NCBI RefSeq assembly: GCF_963662255.1
Contig: NC_085060.1
Location: 11,595,630-11,659,629 of the forward strand
Source: Cinclus cinclus
Taxonomy: Eukaryota > Chordata > Aves > Passeriformes > Cinclidae
Direction of reading: 5' to 3'
Length of the DNA: 64,000 nucleotides
The position numbers and the translations under genes were made by a program. Shown here piece after piece: positions 41,968 through 52,600 of the stretch; position 1 is the first letter of the stretch, and each line of letters opens with the position of its first letter. The notes beneath the pieces are model-generated. The model was not told the DNA's origin. It did not search any database and saw only the letters and a list, made by a program, of their open reading frames with translations.

Positions 41968-42103
41968 AGAAAGGAAGGGGGAAAAAAGAAAGAGAACAAA
42001 AGAGAAAGAAAAAGAGGGGAAAAAAAAGAAAAATAAGAGAAGCAGAAAGAGAACAAAAGAGAAAAAAGAAGAAAAATAAGAGAAGCAGAAAAAGAAAGTT
42101 TTG
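41968..42103 (-). repeat. Duplicated purine tract; pyrimidine tract in the TENM1 transcript
   Basis: About 136 bases are nearly pure A/G on the plus strand, so the TENM1 pre-mRNA carries a long C/U tract here starting about 48 nt after the donor. It holds an imperfect tandem duplication: one unit at 41994-42050 and a second from 42051 to about 42099, each starting GAACAAAAGAGAAA and ending near AATAAGAGAAGCAGAAA. The transcript side contains many UCUU and CUUCU motifs of the type bound by PTB-family splicing regulators (established for PTB; binding here is inference). The tract ends in CTTCCTTTCTAG, which looks like a splice acceptor. Confidence 0.85.
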
Positions 42104-42145
42104 AACAAATTACTACTACAATTGAGTACATTAGATGCATTTCTT

Positions 42146-42151
42146 TATTAC
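42146..42151 (-). other. TENM1: 5' splice site (donor) of the TENM1 exon
   Basis: The coding sequence ends ...GAGAATG and is followed by GTAATA on the minus strand, giving AATG|GTAATA. The match to the vertebrate donor consensus is moderate: positions +1 to +4 are good, +5 is T instead of G, and the last exon base is G. A weak +5 base is consistent with possible regulated use of this exon, which is an inference. Confidence 0.8.
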
Positions 42152-42412
42152 CATTCTCCCCATCAGACTTCCTTTCATGGTCAGTGTCAGTGAGGGACAA
42201 TGCTGAGTTTGCCCGGCTTGACAAGCAGGAGCTGTGTTCCGATTTGATCCCCCTCATCCACATCCTCAGGGCGTGGTCTGGGGATGCAGCACCTTCTGTT
42301 TCAGTGTCCACATCCGAGCCCACCTCCAGTGGGTAACTGTGCTCAGCTACACCATGTAAGTCAGTCTGATAGCCAGGGCACAGGATATGGGGAGTCTCGC
42401 AGAATTCCATGT
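42152..42412 (-). CDS. TENM1: TENM1 (teneurin-1) internal coding exon, part of the cytoplasmic domain
   Basis: Teneurin-1 is a type II transmembrane protein of neurons that acts in cell adhesion, synaptic partner matching and signalling; its N-terminal cytoplasmic part can be released and enter the nucleus. The minus-strand translation begins [15 protein letters not shown] and contains [20 protein letters not shown] and [20 protein letters not shown], ending at GENG. From memory this is the teneurin-1 signature; paralogues 2, 3 and 4 differ at the MEFCET start and in the middle. It corresponds to roughly residues 75-160 of a protein of about 2,700 residues, between the RKRK nuclear-localisation region and the first proline-rich stretch. 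The exon is 261 bp: two bases, 86 codons, then one base, so it enters and leaves in phase 1 and could be skipped without a frame shift. An acceptor (ttttttccag) and a donor (GTAATA) flank it. No stop or frameshift is present. The open frame extends about 250 bases further into the intron, but that part is low-complexity and not exon. Confidence 0.93.
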
Positions 42413-42428
42413 CTGGAAAAAACAAAAG
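42413..42428 (-). other. TENM1: 3' splice site (acceptor) of the TENM1 exon
   Basis: On the minus strand the intron ends with a T-rich run, cttttgttttttccag, directly before ACATGGAATTC. The AG is at 42414-42413. The tract is short but uninterrupted by purines except one G. The exon's third base begins an in-frame ATG that encodes the Met of MEFCET; in the normal transcript this is an internal methionine, but it could serve as a start codon if a non-coding exon were spliced here. Confidence 0.85.
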
Positions 42429-45364
42429 TTCAGAAGACAATGTAGCATTGAAAAGCAATATAACTTTGATTTTCTTTTGGAGAATCTGCTTTGAGAATTA
42501 ACACTGTTCACACTATTAAAAGACTTCTTTTGGTCAGTGACTCACTCTGCTATCTAATCTACTCTAACTGTAATAAACTAGAAGGAAATATAGTAAAATA
42601 TATAGTGCTGCACTGTAATTGTGCCTTTTTGTCTGACAGAAATATGTATTATAGCTCAAACATGTACACACTCACACACTGATAGCTGCACATCAATTTA
42701 TAACTGGAGTGAGCATCTGCAAACACACATACTTTCTCACATTTTGCCAGGAAGGCAACAGCTCCAAATTAATCTCAGGAAAAGCGTAGCAAATTTGCCA
42801 ATACAGAACTTACAAAATAACATTTAAAATATTTGGTTTATCATGGAAGACAAAAAAAGGGCACTTACCATTGGCTTGCTCTTTGAGAGTGCTGTCCTTG
42901 CATATTCACACCAGTGGGTTTGGGGTCTCCAGTGCTGGTAGCCTACAGGAACTTCCTAGAAGAGCAGTGACTACTAGGACTGAACAAGGGCTGGCTCATG
43001 ATGACACCAAGCCATCTGAGACTTGAGAGTTGCACAGTGCTACAAGTTATTCTTACTGAACAAAGCAGTTGTTGGGCAGGAGAAATCCAAGGACAAACAG
43101 AAGGTGGACAGGACCCATAATGTGAATATGCAGAGGAAACATTCTCGAAGAACTACAGACTAGCACACATCAGCAAATTGTAACTTCCCTTTGAGGTAGC
43201 CTCTGCATATTCTCACTTGTGAGAATCCAATTACAAATGCAATGCACAGGGACTATGACAGGGAGTTCTAATTAAATAAGGATTACAGAACTGCACTCCC
43301 TAATTGAACATCAGACCTGGGATGCCATCTTGAGAGACTAAATACAATATCAAATATGCATACAGTATTTCAGTTTCTAGAAAAGACACATTAGAGACAA
43401 GAGTCATTGATCAAGACTAAGGACAAATACTCTTTTCTACTGTCACCCTAACTAAAGCTTTAATTTGCCAAACTAATCCACTTACCAGCTAGTGAAAGGA
43501 ATGATTCTGATTTTAAGCACTCTCTCTAAAATAACAAAAAGCCCTAGTATTTTCTTGAGCCATTTAAAACCTCCAGACCAAATTTAGAGATATAAAGACA
43601 TATAAATTGATCCAACTGAGGGAATTGCATGTCATCTGTCTCTATATATCTTTCTTTCACCATCCAAAAATTCCTGAAGGTCTTGGCTGTAGTCTTGGCT
43701 TTGAGTTCAGGGAATGGCAACCTCGTTTGTGGATGGCATGGGGAGAAGGCAGCCGGCAAACAGAAAAGCATGGCCATGGCCTCACTTTCCTAGAGGGGTC
43801 ATGGAAGATCATCACCCTGTCTTGCCTGGTGTTGGTGCATTGAGTGGCCCATCCCAGCAGCACCAGCCACCACTGCTCCTGCTCCTTTTGGAGCAGCAAG
43901 ACAGATGCAGAGATGATCCCAAGTGCTCCATCACTACTCTGATCTTTTCCTCTTCTTCAGAAGAGGAGGATGTGGTCTCAGGCCTATCCTTGAGAAGCTG
44001 ACATGTGCCTCCATGAGCCCTGTCCTCCAAGTCTCTCAAATGCACTGAGGCTGACTCCAAATTTTGATGGAGATGGCTAGGAGAAAACAGCCAAAATATT
44101 TGAAAACAGTTGCGTAGAGAATATTTGGCATTTGAACTTTGTCCACCTTACAACAGGTGTGATTTCACAAAACATCATCTGATCCTTCTTCCCCTTTAAA
44201 AGAGATCTTTTCTTATTTTCACCATCTGAGGAACTTCCCCATAATTAAAAATCTTCCCATAACTTCAAGAACCACCTCAGCTGATGCCAGGTCCTCAGGG
44301 GCAAGGATGCAGGCATTTTTTTTACATGGCTGTCCCTCCAGGCAGATGTCTGCCATTAGCAGCCTGGGGCCCATGTTCTCCCTGTTTGCATTTGCATATG
44401 CCAAGGGGAAAATTCATCCCAGTAAATCCCACAAAATGCTAATTAGATTATACATTTTTAAGAAGGACAGAATTTACCCTTCAGTCTCTATGTTATTTTT
44501 TTTTTTAAACGGAGTGAGACTTTTTATACTATAACTCATGTTTAACACAATCTATTGCCTTAATAGTCTATTTCTTAAGTATACAAATCTTTGCAAGATT
44601 TTAACTCCCACGGGATGCATTTTCTGAAAAGCTTTTACAATGGCAAAAAGTGGGTGCTTTTAGTGTGCATATCTAACCTTTTTACCTAAAATACTACATA
44701 TTTCCATAAGGAGATAAAATACAAGTAGATCTATGATTTATTCCGTTTTACCACAAAGACACAGTCACAAGAGAAATGAAAGAACATTAATACAAAATTC
44801 AAGTTTCTGCATGAACAGAGAACAGAGATAAAAAAGTGACAGTTATGAAGATGATGAAAGGATTTTCAACTTGGGACCCTCATGGAGCTTGTTGCAACAC
44901 AACAGTTAAAAATCAAGTACTTTATCTGACATACAAACTAATTCATTTTTTGAAAAAGTAATGCATGATGAAATAGAAAATACCTAATGATCAAGAAAAG
45001 TAAAGAATGCTTTGTTAAAAAAAAATAAAAAACCAGCATTTCAATTAAGAGACCCCTTTCTTTATACTTCTAAATACAATTTTCTATTTAAAAAAAGTAT
45101 GTAAGCAGTTAAAGTTGGACAGTGGTGCCTCTGCTATTTAAGGCTGATATGAGAACCAGGCAGCTGACCAGGCAGTTCTAACACAGCTTCAGCTTTGCTC
45201 ACATAGATACTGTAAACTCCAGCAACTCATGAAGGGTTTATTTACTATGGCATCAGTTTCACCACCAATACAGTTAAAACCCTACAGTTAGGATTTTCAT
45301 GCAGATACAAAACACTTATCCCAGTGCATCTTCAGGACTATTTCCTTGTCCACTGTATGGTCAG
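42429..45364. other. No gene recognised; inferred TENM1 intron upstream of the exon
   Basis: Directly upstream of the TENM1 exon on the minus strand. At 43544-44060 both strands have open frames of 75-95 codons in slightly GC-richer sequence, with an acidic/serine run (SSSSEEEE) on the minus strand, but they resemble no protein known to me and lack matching splice context. An octamer-like ATTTGCAT lies near 44390. Confidence 0.55.
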
Positions 45365-45845
45365 TGTTGGGGGTTGGGTTTCTTTCTTTTTTACTTATAG
45401 AATTCTTTTCCTATAAGTTGCTAAGAAACTAACTACTGAGTACCTATGGATACTTAAGGAAAGCAAAGAGTGGCTAAGGTGGAGGAGAGGAGTGTACCAT
45501 CTGGCTACACTTCTTTTTTCTCTGAGAATTTCTCTCCGGGGGAGATACCACAAGATTTTGGGGGCAGATAAAGGACACAACTGGGAGCAGCTGCTGGCTC
45601 TCACTCTCTCGGGGCTTCAGCAGAGGATGGTTGAGCTGCTGCTTAGGGAAAGGAATGCCACTACCACTGCCATAACCCAGCCGGGAGCTGCGTTTGTTCT
45701 GCTGCTGGGTCCTTCACCCCTGCCCTGCTGGGACATCCCCCCACTTCCAGCTCCCACCATGGAGCTTCTGATACATCTCATCCACCGCCCCGGGATTTCT
45801 GCTCATGCCTGCTGCTACAGCTTAGTGCTCCTCAGAGTCCTGCTG

Positions 45846-46196
45846 GGGCACCGGGACCGACCCTGCCCCAGGGTTTTGTGAACCAAATCCTCTCTTTTCC
45901 ATCCCTGCCCGTCCGGGCACCGGGACCGACCCTGGCCCGGGGTTTTGTGAACCAAATCCTCTCTTTTCCATCCCTGCCCGTCTGGGCACCGGGACCGACC
46001 CTGCCCCGGGGTTTTGTGAACCAAATCCTCTCTTTTCCATCCCTGCCCGTCTGGGCACCGGGACCGACCCTGCCCCTGCCCCGGGGTTTTGTGAACCAAA
46101 TCCTCTCTTTTCCATCCCTGCCCGTCTGGGCACCGGGACCGACCCTGCCCCGGGGTTTTGTGAACCAAATCCTCTCTTTTCCATCCCTTCCCGTCT
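45846..46196 (+). repeat. Minisatellite in LTR B: five copies of a 69-bp unit
   Basis: Copies start at 45846, 45915, 45984, 46053 and 46128, each with GGGCACCGGGACCGACCCTG, passing through GGTTTTGTGAACCAAATCC and ending near CCCGTCT. Copies 1, 2, 3 and 5 are 69 bp; copy 4 is 75 bp through an extra CCCTGC. Copies are nearly identical, so the expansion is recent. The unit corresponds to a single-copy segment of LTR A at about 29132-29197, which contains that LTR's TATA-like box (TTTTATAA in A, TTTTGTGAA in B). Since 69 is 23 codons, both strands stay open in repeat frames. This gives spurious open frames of 203 codons (minus) and 175 codons (plus). Confidence 0.95.
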
Positions 46197-46240
46197 CACG
46201 CGTCTCCCGCCATCACCGCGTGCTCCCCGAGCTCGCTCCA

Positions 46241-46256
46241 CAGCGCCCCCTGCAGC
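46241..46256 (-). promoter_or_regulatory. CTCF-like motif 1 in LTR B
   Basis: The plus-strand sequence CAGCGCCCCCTGCAGC reads GCTGCAGGGGGCGCTG on the minus strand. It contains the AGGGGGCGC core of the CTCF consensus perfectly and fits about 12 of 14 positions of the wider motif. It sits in the GC-rich segment of LTR B. Binding is inferred from the motif only. Confidence 0.4.
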
Positions 46257-46295
46257 CGCGCGGGGATCATCGCACCTGCCCTGCCCGCCGGGAGC

Positions 46296-46313
46296 CACCA
46301 GCGCCCCTGCTGG
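46296..46313 (-). promoter_or_regulatory. CTCF-like motif 2 in LTR B (imperfect)
   Basis: The minus strand reads CCAGCAGGGGCGCTGGTGG, which resembles the CTCF core but is one G short in the G run. It lies 40 bp from motif 1 and in the same orientation. On its own it would be unconvincing. Confidence 0.25.
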
Positions 46314-46649
46314 CCGGGACGGGAACTGCACCAAAGGGAAAGCACCTGCGGCCGAGAGGGCTGGAACTGGGACCCTGCTTCTGTTTGCTGTTAATTCCAT
46401 TGTGATTGTTGTTTTGTTTGCTTTGGTATACACACGGGTAAAGAACTGTTATTCCTATGCTCATACCTTTGCCTGAGAGCCCCTTAATTTCAAATTATAA
46501 TAATTTGGAGGGAGGGTGTTTATATTCTCCATTCCAAGAGAGGCTCCTGCCTTTCCTAGCAGACACCTGTCTTTCCATCCGAGACAATCAAGAGTAACTG
46601 TGTGCCAGCTACTCTTTCTGCAAGTCTTTAAGCTTTTCTGGCACAGTGT

Positions 46650-46666
46650 AAAAAAAAAAAAAAAAA
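46650..46666. repeat. A17 homopolymer
   Basis: Seventeen adenines, 63 bp beyond the 3' end of LTR B. It follows CACAGTGT, and nothing upstream resembles a processed transcript, so it is treated as a simple repeat. Confidence 0.9.
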
Positions 46667-49600
46667 TCACCCTAGTGAAAGACCATGGAGGCCCTTCTCT
46701 CCAACCTAGCAATTCTGCAAACTTGGACTTGCAGGACATAAGGAATCTCCTCGCTGTTGCCATTTACCAAGAATTTTACTAATTTCTACCAACTAACTGT
46801 ATAAATATTTATTCAAGAAATAAATATTTAAAATACAGAAAAAAAATCCAAGCAAAATCCAAAAAAATCCAAAGAAGATAGAAGAAACAAAACTAGAGTA
46901 TAGACAGGGATGGGCATGAAGAACCTTCCTTTCCAGTCTTCCTATTCCCTTATGGAAAACTATTATTTTGTATTAATAACAGAAGAATAAATAATATTCA
47001 TTTAAATTACTTAATTGACCTATGTGTTGAACTAGAGAAAGAGCTGGCAGAAAAATATAATTTATTTTTTATTTACAAACTGGAATAGTTTGACATTTTG
47101 CAATTAGGTGCCTTTTATGAACCCCGTCATATAATTAAGCAATTGCAATTTATTGATTTTCGAAGTCTTTAAACATCACTGATTCACAAATTAATTTTAT
47201 TCTTCATTCTTGGTATGAGGTAGTTCTTACACTGAAGATGGTCCCTGCTTAAACACACACAAAATCAATTCTCTTGATGAAACGATACCAATTGCTCTTT
47301 CTGCAAATATAAAATTATAAAAGAGACTAACTAGCTTAAAGGCAAGGAGAAAAGACCGGTATTGGAGTTTTAAATCCATGATACTTATTTTTGCCTAGTG
47401 TTCTCTTTCACACTGAAGGGTTTTTGAGAACACTGGAAATATCAAGAGTCTGGGGAGAAGATCAAGGAAGGAACTCCAGAAAGGCAAATAATACACATTA
47501 AGCTGGAAAGTGTCATGTTAAAACTTACAACTGAGGGAGTATATTGAGAATGCAAGGAAAAAATATCCCAACCATGCACTTCTGTTTATGGGTTGGGATT
47601 TTAGTGTTACACCACAACTCAGTGTAATTTTTTTCACACTGAACTTACTCCAGTGCTTTAATCTGCAGTGTATTACATGTGTTGCAAAACAAGCAGAAAG
47701 GCAGACTAGCTACTCATGGTATAAGAGATTCAGAGACACTGGGAGGGAGGGAAGAAGTGAGGAAGAAATATAAATCAAATGGGGAAAGCAAAGTTCGCCT
47801 TCATTTTTGGAAGCAATACATATGCATTCTCCTAAATGAGAAATTTTGAGGGCTATTGAGCACTCTGCTAAATTTCATGTGTTCAACGGCCCTTAAAATT
47901 TCTCATTTTTCACCTGAGGACTGTGGTTTACTGGCTGGTTGCTGGGTTGAGAATTAAATGTGCTGAGATCTTAAGCTACTTCATAAAGGCATTCGTGAAA
48001 TACAGTCTGCTACATACATTTTTGAATGTTTTTGTGTATGTGCTTTTCATGTAGTCAAAGATCTTACTTGTTTCCATGTTGAGAGCATAGCAAATATTTC
48101 CTAGGCAATATAATTCAAAGAAATTAAGCTCCAGTAACCATCCGTACAAAAATCATTGAGAAAGAAGCCAAAAATCAAAAGCACATTATACTGACTATTA
48201 ATTTATTTTAAAAATTTTGTGTTTATCACCAATTGCATTATTGCCACAGCCTGGAACTGTTTCTCATCTTCATATATTTTAATAAATAAAAACTGTATAT
48301 GTATTACACATAAATAACAACCATATAAAATGGTTTTATACTTCTATACCAAATGCATTGTATTGTACATTTTATTTTGCTGTATTTCAGCTTTTCCTTG
48401 CATTCCCTTATTTATGTAGCTTACTTTCTTACATTAACCTCCAGTTACCAGCAGAGATGATAGAAAGTTCAAAAATATCAGTAATAACAATTAAAGGAGG
48501 AATAAGAGGAATCAGTCTGTTTCAACACTGAAGAGTGAAATTTGCAGGTTAGGCAGCTAAGGGATTAGGAAAGGAGGTTGCACTTTCAGGAAACTCTTTG
48601 GCATGTAAAATTTATAAGGAAGAAAAAGTCTTTATTCTTCAGGTCCTTCCCTAGACATACCAGAGGATAAGGTTCCAACCCATGCCTCATGGCAAATATC
48701 TTTCTAGTCTCCTCTTCAGACTAATACTTCAAGCTTAAAGAAAGACCACAGAAGTAGAGTGAACTTCTTTTAAAATATTCTCCTGGAGTCCTCAGATATT
48801 AATTTTTATTTTTACTGCTATTGAAATCAATATAAACAAGGAAATTTTGCACAGAAATCATCCTGATCCTCTGGGGACATATATGAACTTTCTGTGTCAC
48901 CAGAAGCAGAATAGTCTTTTGGAGATCACTTGAAATTTTTAATGTTAGAGATTTTGTTTTTCAAGAGTTTCTCAACTAACCAGATGCCAGAGAAGGCATC
49001 TTTGGAGCTATCTTGTGGATGCAGCAGGTCTCACTTTAATTTAGGAAGAAACACTCTCCGTACAATATTGGTTAGAAATTTAATCCTTGAAGTTCAAATA
49101 TATCTGAATTATTGCTGGCTACAGCCTTTCCTACTCTGAAGTGTGGCTTTATGAGGTAAAATACTTCCATTCACAGGATTATGTTAAAGAGAAATTTCTA
49201 CTACAGGTATTCATAAATATCTCTCCTTTAATGAATTTTAGAGTTATAAAACCATAGCAAATGTCAGGAATTAGCATTTAACCTAAATTTCAGATAAAGG
49301 AAACCAATTCACTCTCAAATAATGACCACACTAACTCTATCCTACTAAAGACAAGAGGGTAAAAAAAAATACAATTATCACTGAGAAAAGAATCTCTTTA
49401 TCATGAGAAAGAACTTCAATATCATTTGCGAGGATAAATTTCATTATTTTAGTATTACAGTTGAAATAGGGTTTGGAAAAGCTTGTCTTAAAGTAGATTC
49501 ACTTATAGTTTCATTCTCCATATGCAAAAATCTATTAAGAAGTTAAGAATTTTCAAGAGAAAAATATTTTCTGCTTCCTAAAACTCTATCATAAGAGAAA

Positions 49601-52600
49601 AGAATTCCAGTTTTCTTTCAAGTATTTTAAAGGTTCCTTGGCTCTAAAACAAATTTTCAAGTTTTGGCATTTGCATTTATCTTTGAGGAAAGCAATAGTT
49701 AATGAGTCCTTTCTTCTTGTGATTAAATTTTCAAAATTAAACCTGGCCATAACTAAGACTTTAATGAAGGCCAGTAGAATTAAGAATCAAAGAATATCAA
49801 GTAGATTAACTAACTTTTCTCTTTGAAAGAGTTTCATATGAACAAATACTCTTCCTCTATACTGCTGCCTCTAGTCCAGTGCATTCACAATTCTCAACAG
49901 GCAAAGTTGATGTTGTGATTCTATCTTGTTTTCAAGTCTGTATGGCATTTTAGAGAAGAAAGGCTGATAAAATTGTTGGCTACCAACATTCTTCAAAGTG
50001 AAATTACCCTCAGATTGTAGCTCTATCCCTACAAACTTGAATTCAACTCTGCCATGCTTTTCTGGTAGTAAATTCTGAAAGCAATTAAACCAAAACCCCT
50101 TTCATTCAAACCTCAGTCTTAGATGTCTGTGACATTAAACATGACAGCTACAATTTCCTTAAAAAAAAAAAAGAAAAAAAATGGCAAAAATACAAAAATA
50201 ATTTCTATCAATGGTTTTGATTCTGGTTTATGAAATACATTTATAATACACTGTTTCTTAAAATACTGAAATTTCTTCATTTTAAAAATTGCAGTCGAGA
50301 CAGTCATTTTAGATACATAAGCACCAAAATATTTTTTAAATAAAAGAGGTGCAAAGCAGGTATCTTTATAAATTTGCCAGACTACACGTGGAAAAATCCA
50401 GAAGTCTAAACTCTGATTTAATTTTCAGGGCTGTAAATCCAGAAGTTAATTCTATGCAGCCAGTGGGCCAGGGTAGCACTTAGGCTTTAAGTCATTGTGA
50501 CTGTCCCAGAGTAAGCATCTGACAAGTGCATAACTTTGTGATGGTAGAAAGACTTAGAGAGCTGCTATCAACACCAATTTACCAGAAATCTGATCCTTTA
50601 CTGCTGGGACATTCAGCAGACCTGAGACACTCAGATCAGAGACAATGCTCAAAAAGAATCAGCAGAGTGAGTCAGCTCCTCACCTTAACTTTCACCAGAA
50701 ACTACAAAGCTCTACTATGATTTTAGAGTAGCTTAATAGAGTATCAAGGGTACTACTAACCATCTTCCTTTGAAGTGACATGAATGGAAGGCAGACAGCA
50801 AACGTAGCCAGGCTGGAGTAGAGAAAGGTGGTTTTGATCCCCCTGTGCCTGTTTCAATGAGTGATCAGTGAATGAGTCATTTCAGTGCAAGTGAGAGAAA
50901 GGCTTCAGCAAGATTGCACTGATGAAGTCCCACTTCTTCACATTCCAACTAACTGTTGAAAATGCTGAAAATTGGGAATAAGTATTTGCAAGGAAGAAGG
51001 TATTACCAAGAAGTCTAAGCATGTAGGGGCAAAATCCCTTAAAGGAAGGGGTGCCAGCCCCCAGCAACACCTTGTGTAGTGACAACAGGAACCAGAGAAC
51101 AGCACTTGAACACATGAGCACAAGGCACAGTAGCTGCTGTCACTGTGCCTCATCCCAGAAGCAAGTGAAACAGGAGTAACCCCCTGCCCTGAGGCACAGG
51201 GAGATGTGCCCAGCCAGAGGCTCTTGCCCTCCATGTCCAATTCAAACTTGACAAATCCCAGTCTGCAAGTTCCCAGAGTTGTCTGGTCTGCTGGCACAGC
51301 AAGCAGACACACATTCTGACAGCTAACCTCTTCAGGTCTTGGGGATCAACCCCACAAATGCTGTCCATCCTGAAAGTACATCTGATATCCCTCCCAAACA
51401 TCCAGCTAAAAACACTGTCTAATGAAACCCAGTTTTGGAATTTACATCCATTGAATTCTTGGTGGGACGTCTAACACCTGCAGAACACCACACCTAATTT
51501 TATAATTTTTTCTCTTTAAATAACTGAAATTGCAACCAGTTTTGGCAGTCAACAGCACAACCCCAGCTCAAAGAAGGACAAAATTAGATCAGTGGGCCCA
51601 GGGCTCTCTATGAAGAGAATCAGAATCCTACAGAGCAATGACTGCTGGCCAGACTACCAGACTATGAAGCATTTAAAAGCTATTTCCAAGGTGAGGCTTT
51701 CAAGAGACACCAGATTATGCCCCAAAAACAAAACTGGAAATCTAGCTTTGTTCTGTGATTTTGAAAATCCAATAGTGAATTGATTTTTCACTCTTAAAGT
51801 ATTCAGTTTTCCCCATAAATGTACTAACAGCTTTTTGGTGTGTAATCACCTTTTCCACTGGGAAAAAACTCAAGTCAGACTGCAAGATGACCCCTAATAA
51901 AACTTGGGGCAACTAAACATTTTGATTCTGACTTATGTTGGATTAGAGGTACAGGTATGTGCACTTCTTCTTCCATATTATGCAAAAAATTTACATATGA
52001 GAGGTATGAACGTAATGAATTAATGTCTACTATGAAAGCAGTGTATTTTCAAATTTAAACTGAACTGCTAACTAACATTCAGATAAACACATTCACCCTC
52101 CAGATTAATCTTGGAAGAAGAAAGAGAAAGCATGAGCATGTGCACAAGCTCCTCAGCACTTCCATTCACATCCAATTACATCCTGCTGTCAATCTGACAT
52201 TAGTGAGAACACACGGAAGACAACTTGGCACGTCCGTTCCATTTGATCAGCCGACTGGGGACACAGCTTGTCAGTCAAACAGCCCCTCTGCCCCCCAAAT
52301 CTCTTGAGGGGGTTGTCATCAAATGTTCCATCTGATCAAGAGATGGGAGATTTAACTGCCTTCACGTAATTCTGACCACTTCTGCTCCCTCCTCTCTTTA
52401 AGTGTTTGGTTTACAAAAGGAATTTCAGTAACAGCAGCTCAAACTTAAAGGTCATCTCTGCTGCAGTTTAATATTAGAACAATTGAATGAAAAATTGCAT
52501 ATTGTATTTTTACACGTACAGTCATGATAAATTTTTCCCACTGTTTAACTAATTTTCTTACAAGATCTTTATTAGATTTTCTGGTATTTCCAGACATTCT

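Larger units (their letters stand above)
45365..46586 (+). mobile_element. Solo LTR 'B' of an endogenous retrovirus
   Basis: It runs from TGTTGGGGGTTGGGTTTC to CCATCCGAGACA, with TG...CA ends as expected of an LTR, and about 1.22 kb long because of an internal minisatellite. It is homologous to LTR A at 28345-29430 in the same orientation. The flanks GTCAG (45360-45364) and ATCAA (46587-46591) match at 3 of 5 positions, with two G/A transitions, so they might be a decayed 5-bp target duplication; this is weak. No gag, pol or env sequence adjoins it. It lies about 3 kb upstream of the TENM1 exon and in the opposite orientation to the gene. The 3' part holds a GC-rich segment at about 46197-46370 that has no counterpart in LTR A. 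Confidence 0.85.

Noticed and set aside
41904..42458. A 184-codon minus-strand open frame taken as one gene
   Set aside because: Only 87 codons in the middle match teneurin-1 and they are bounded by splice sites. The ends are intron: a short upstream piece and a Phe/Ser/Leu-rich translation of the pyrimidine tract.
43812..44060. Minus-strand frame with an SSSSEEEE run as the missing TENM1 start-codon exon
   Set aside because: TENM1's first coding exon does contain a Ser/Asp/Glu-rich segment, but the start, the tyrosines and the RKRK motif expected around it are absent.
46650..46666. A17 run as the tail of a processed pseudogene
   Set aside because: Upstream sequence is the LTR B flank, with no gene-like body and no target-site duplications.
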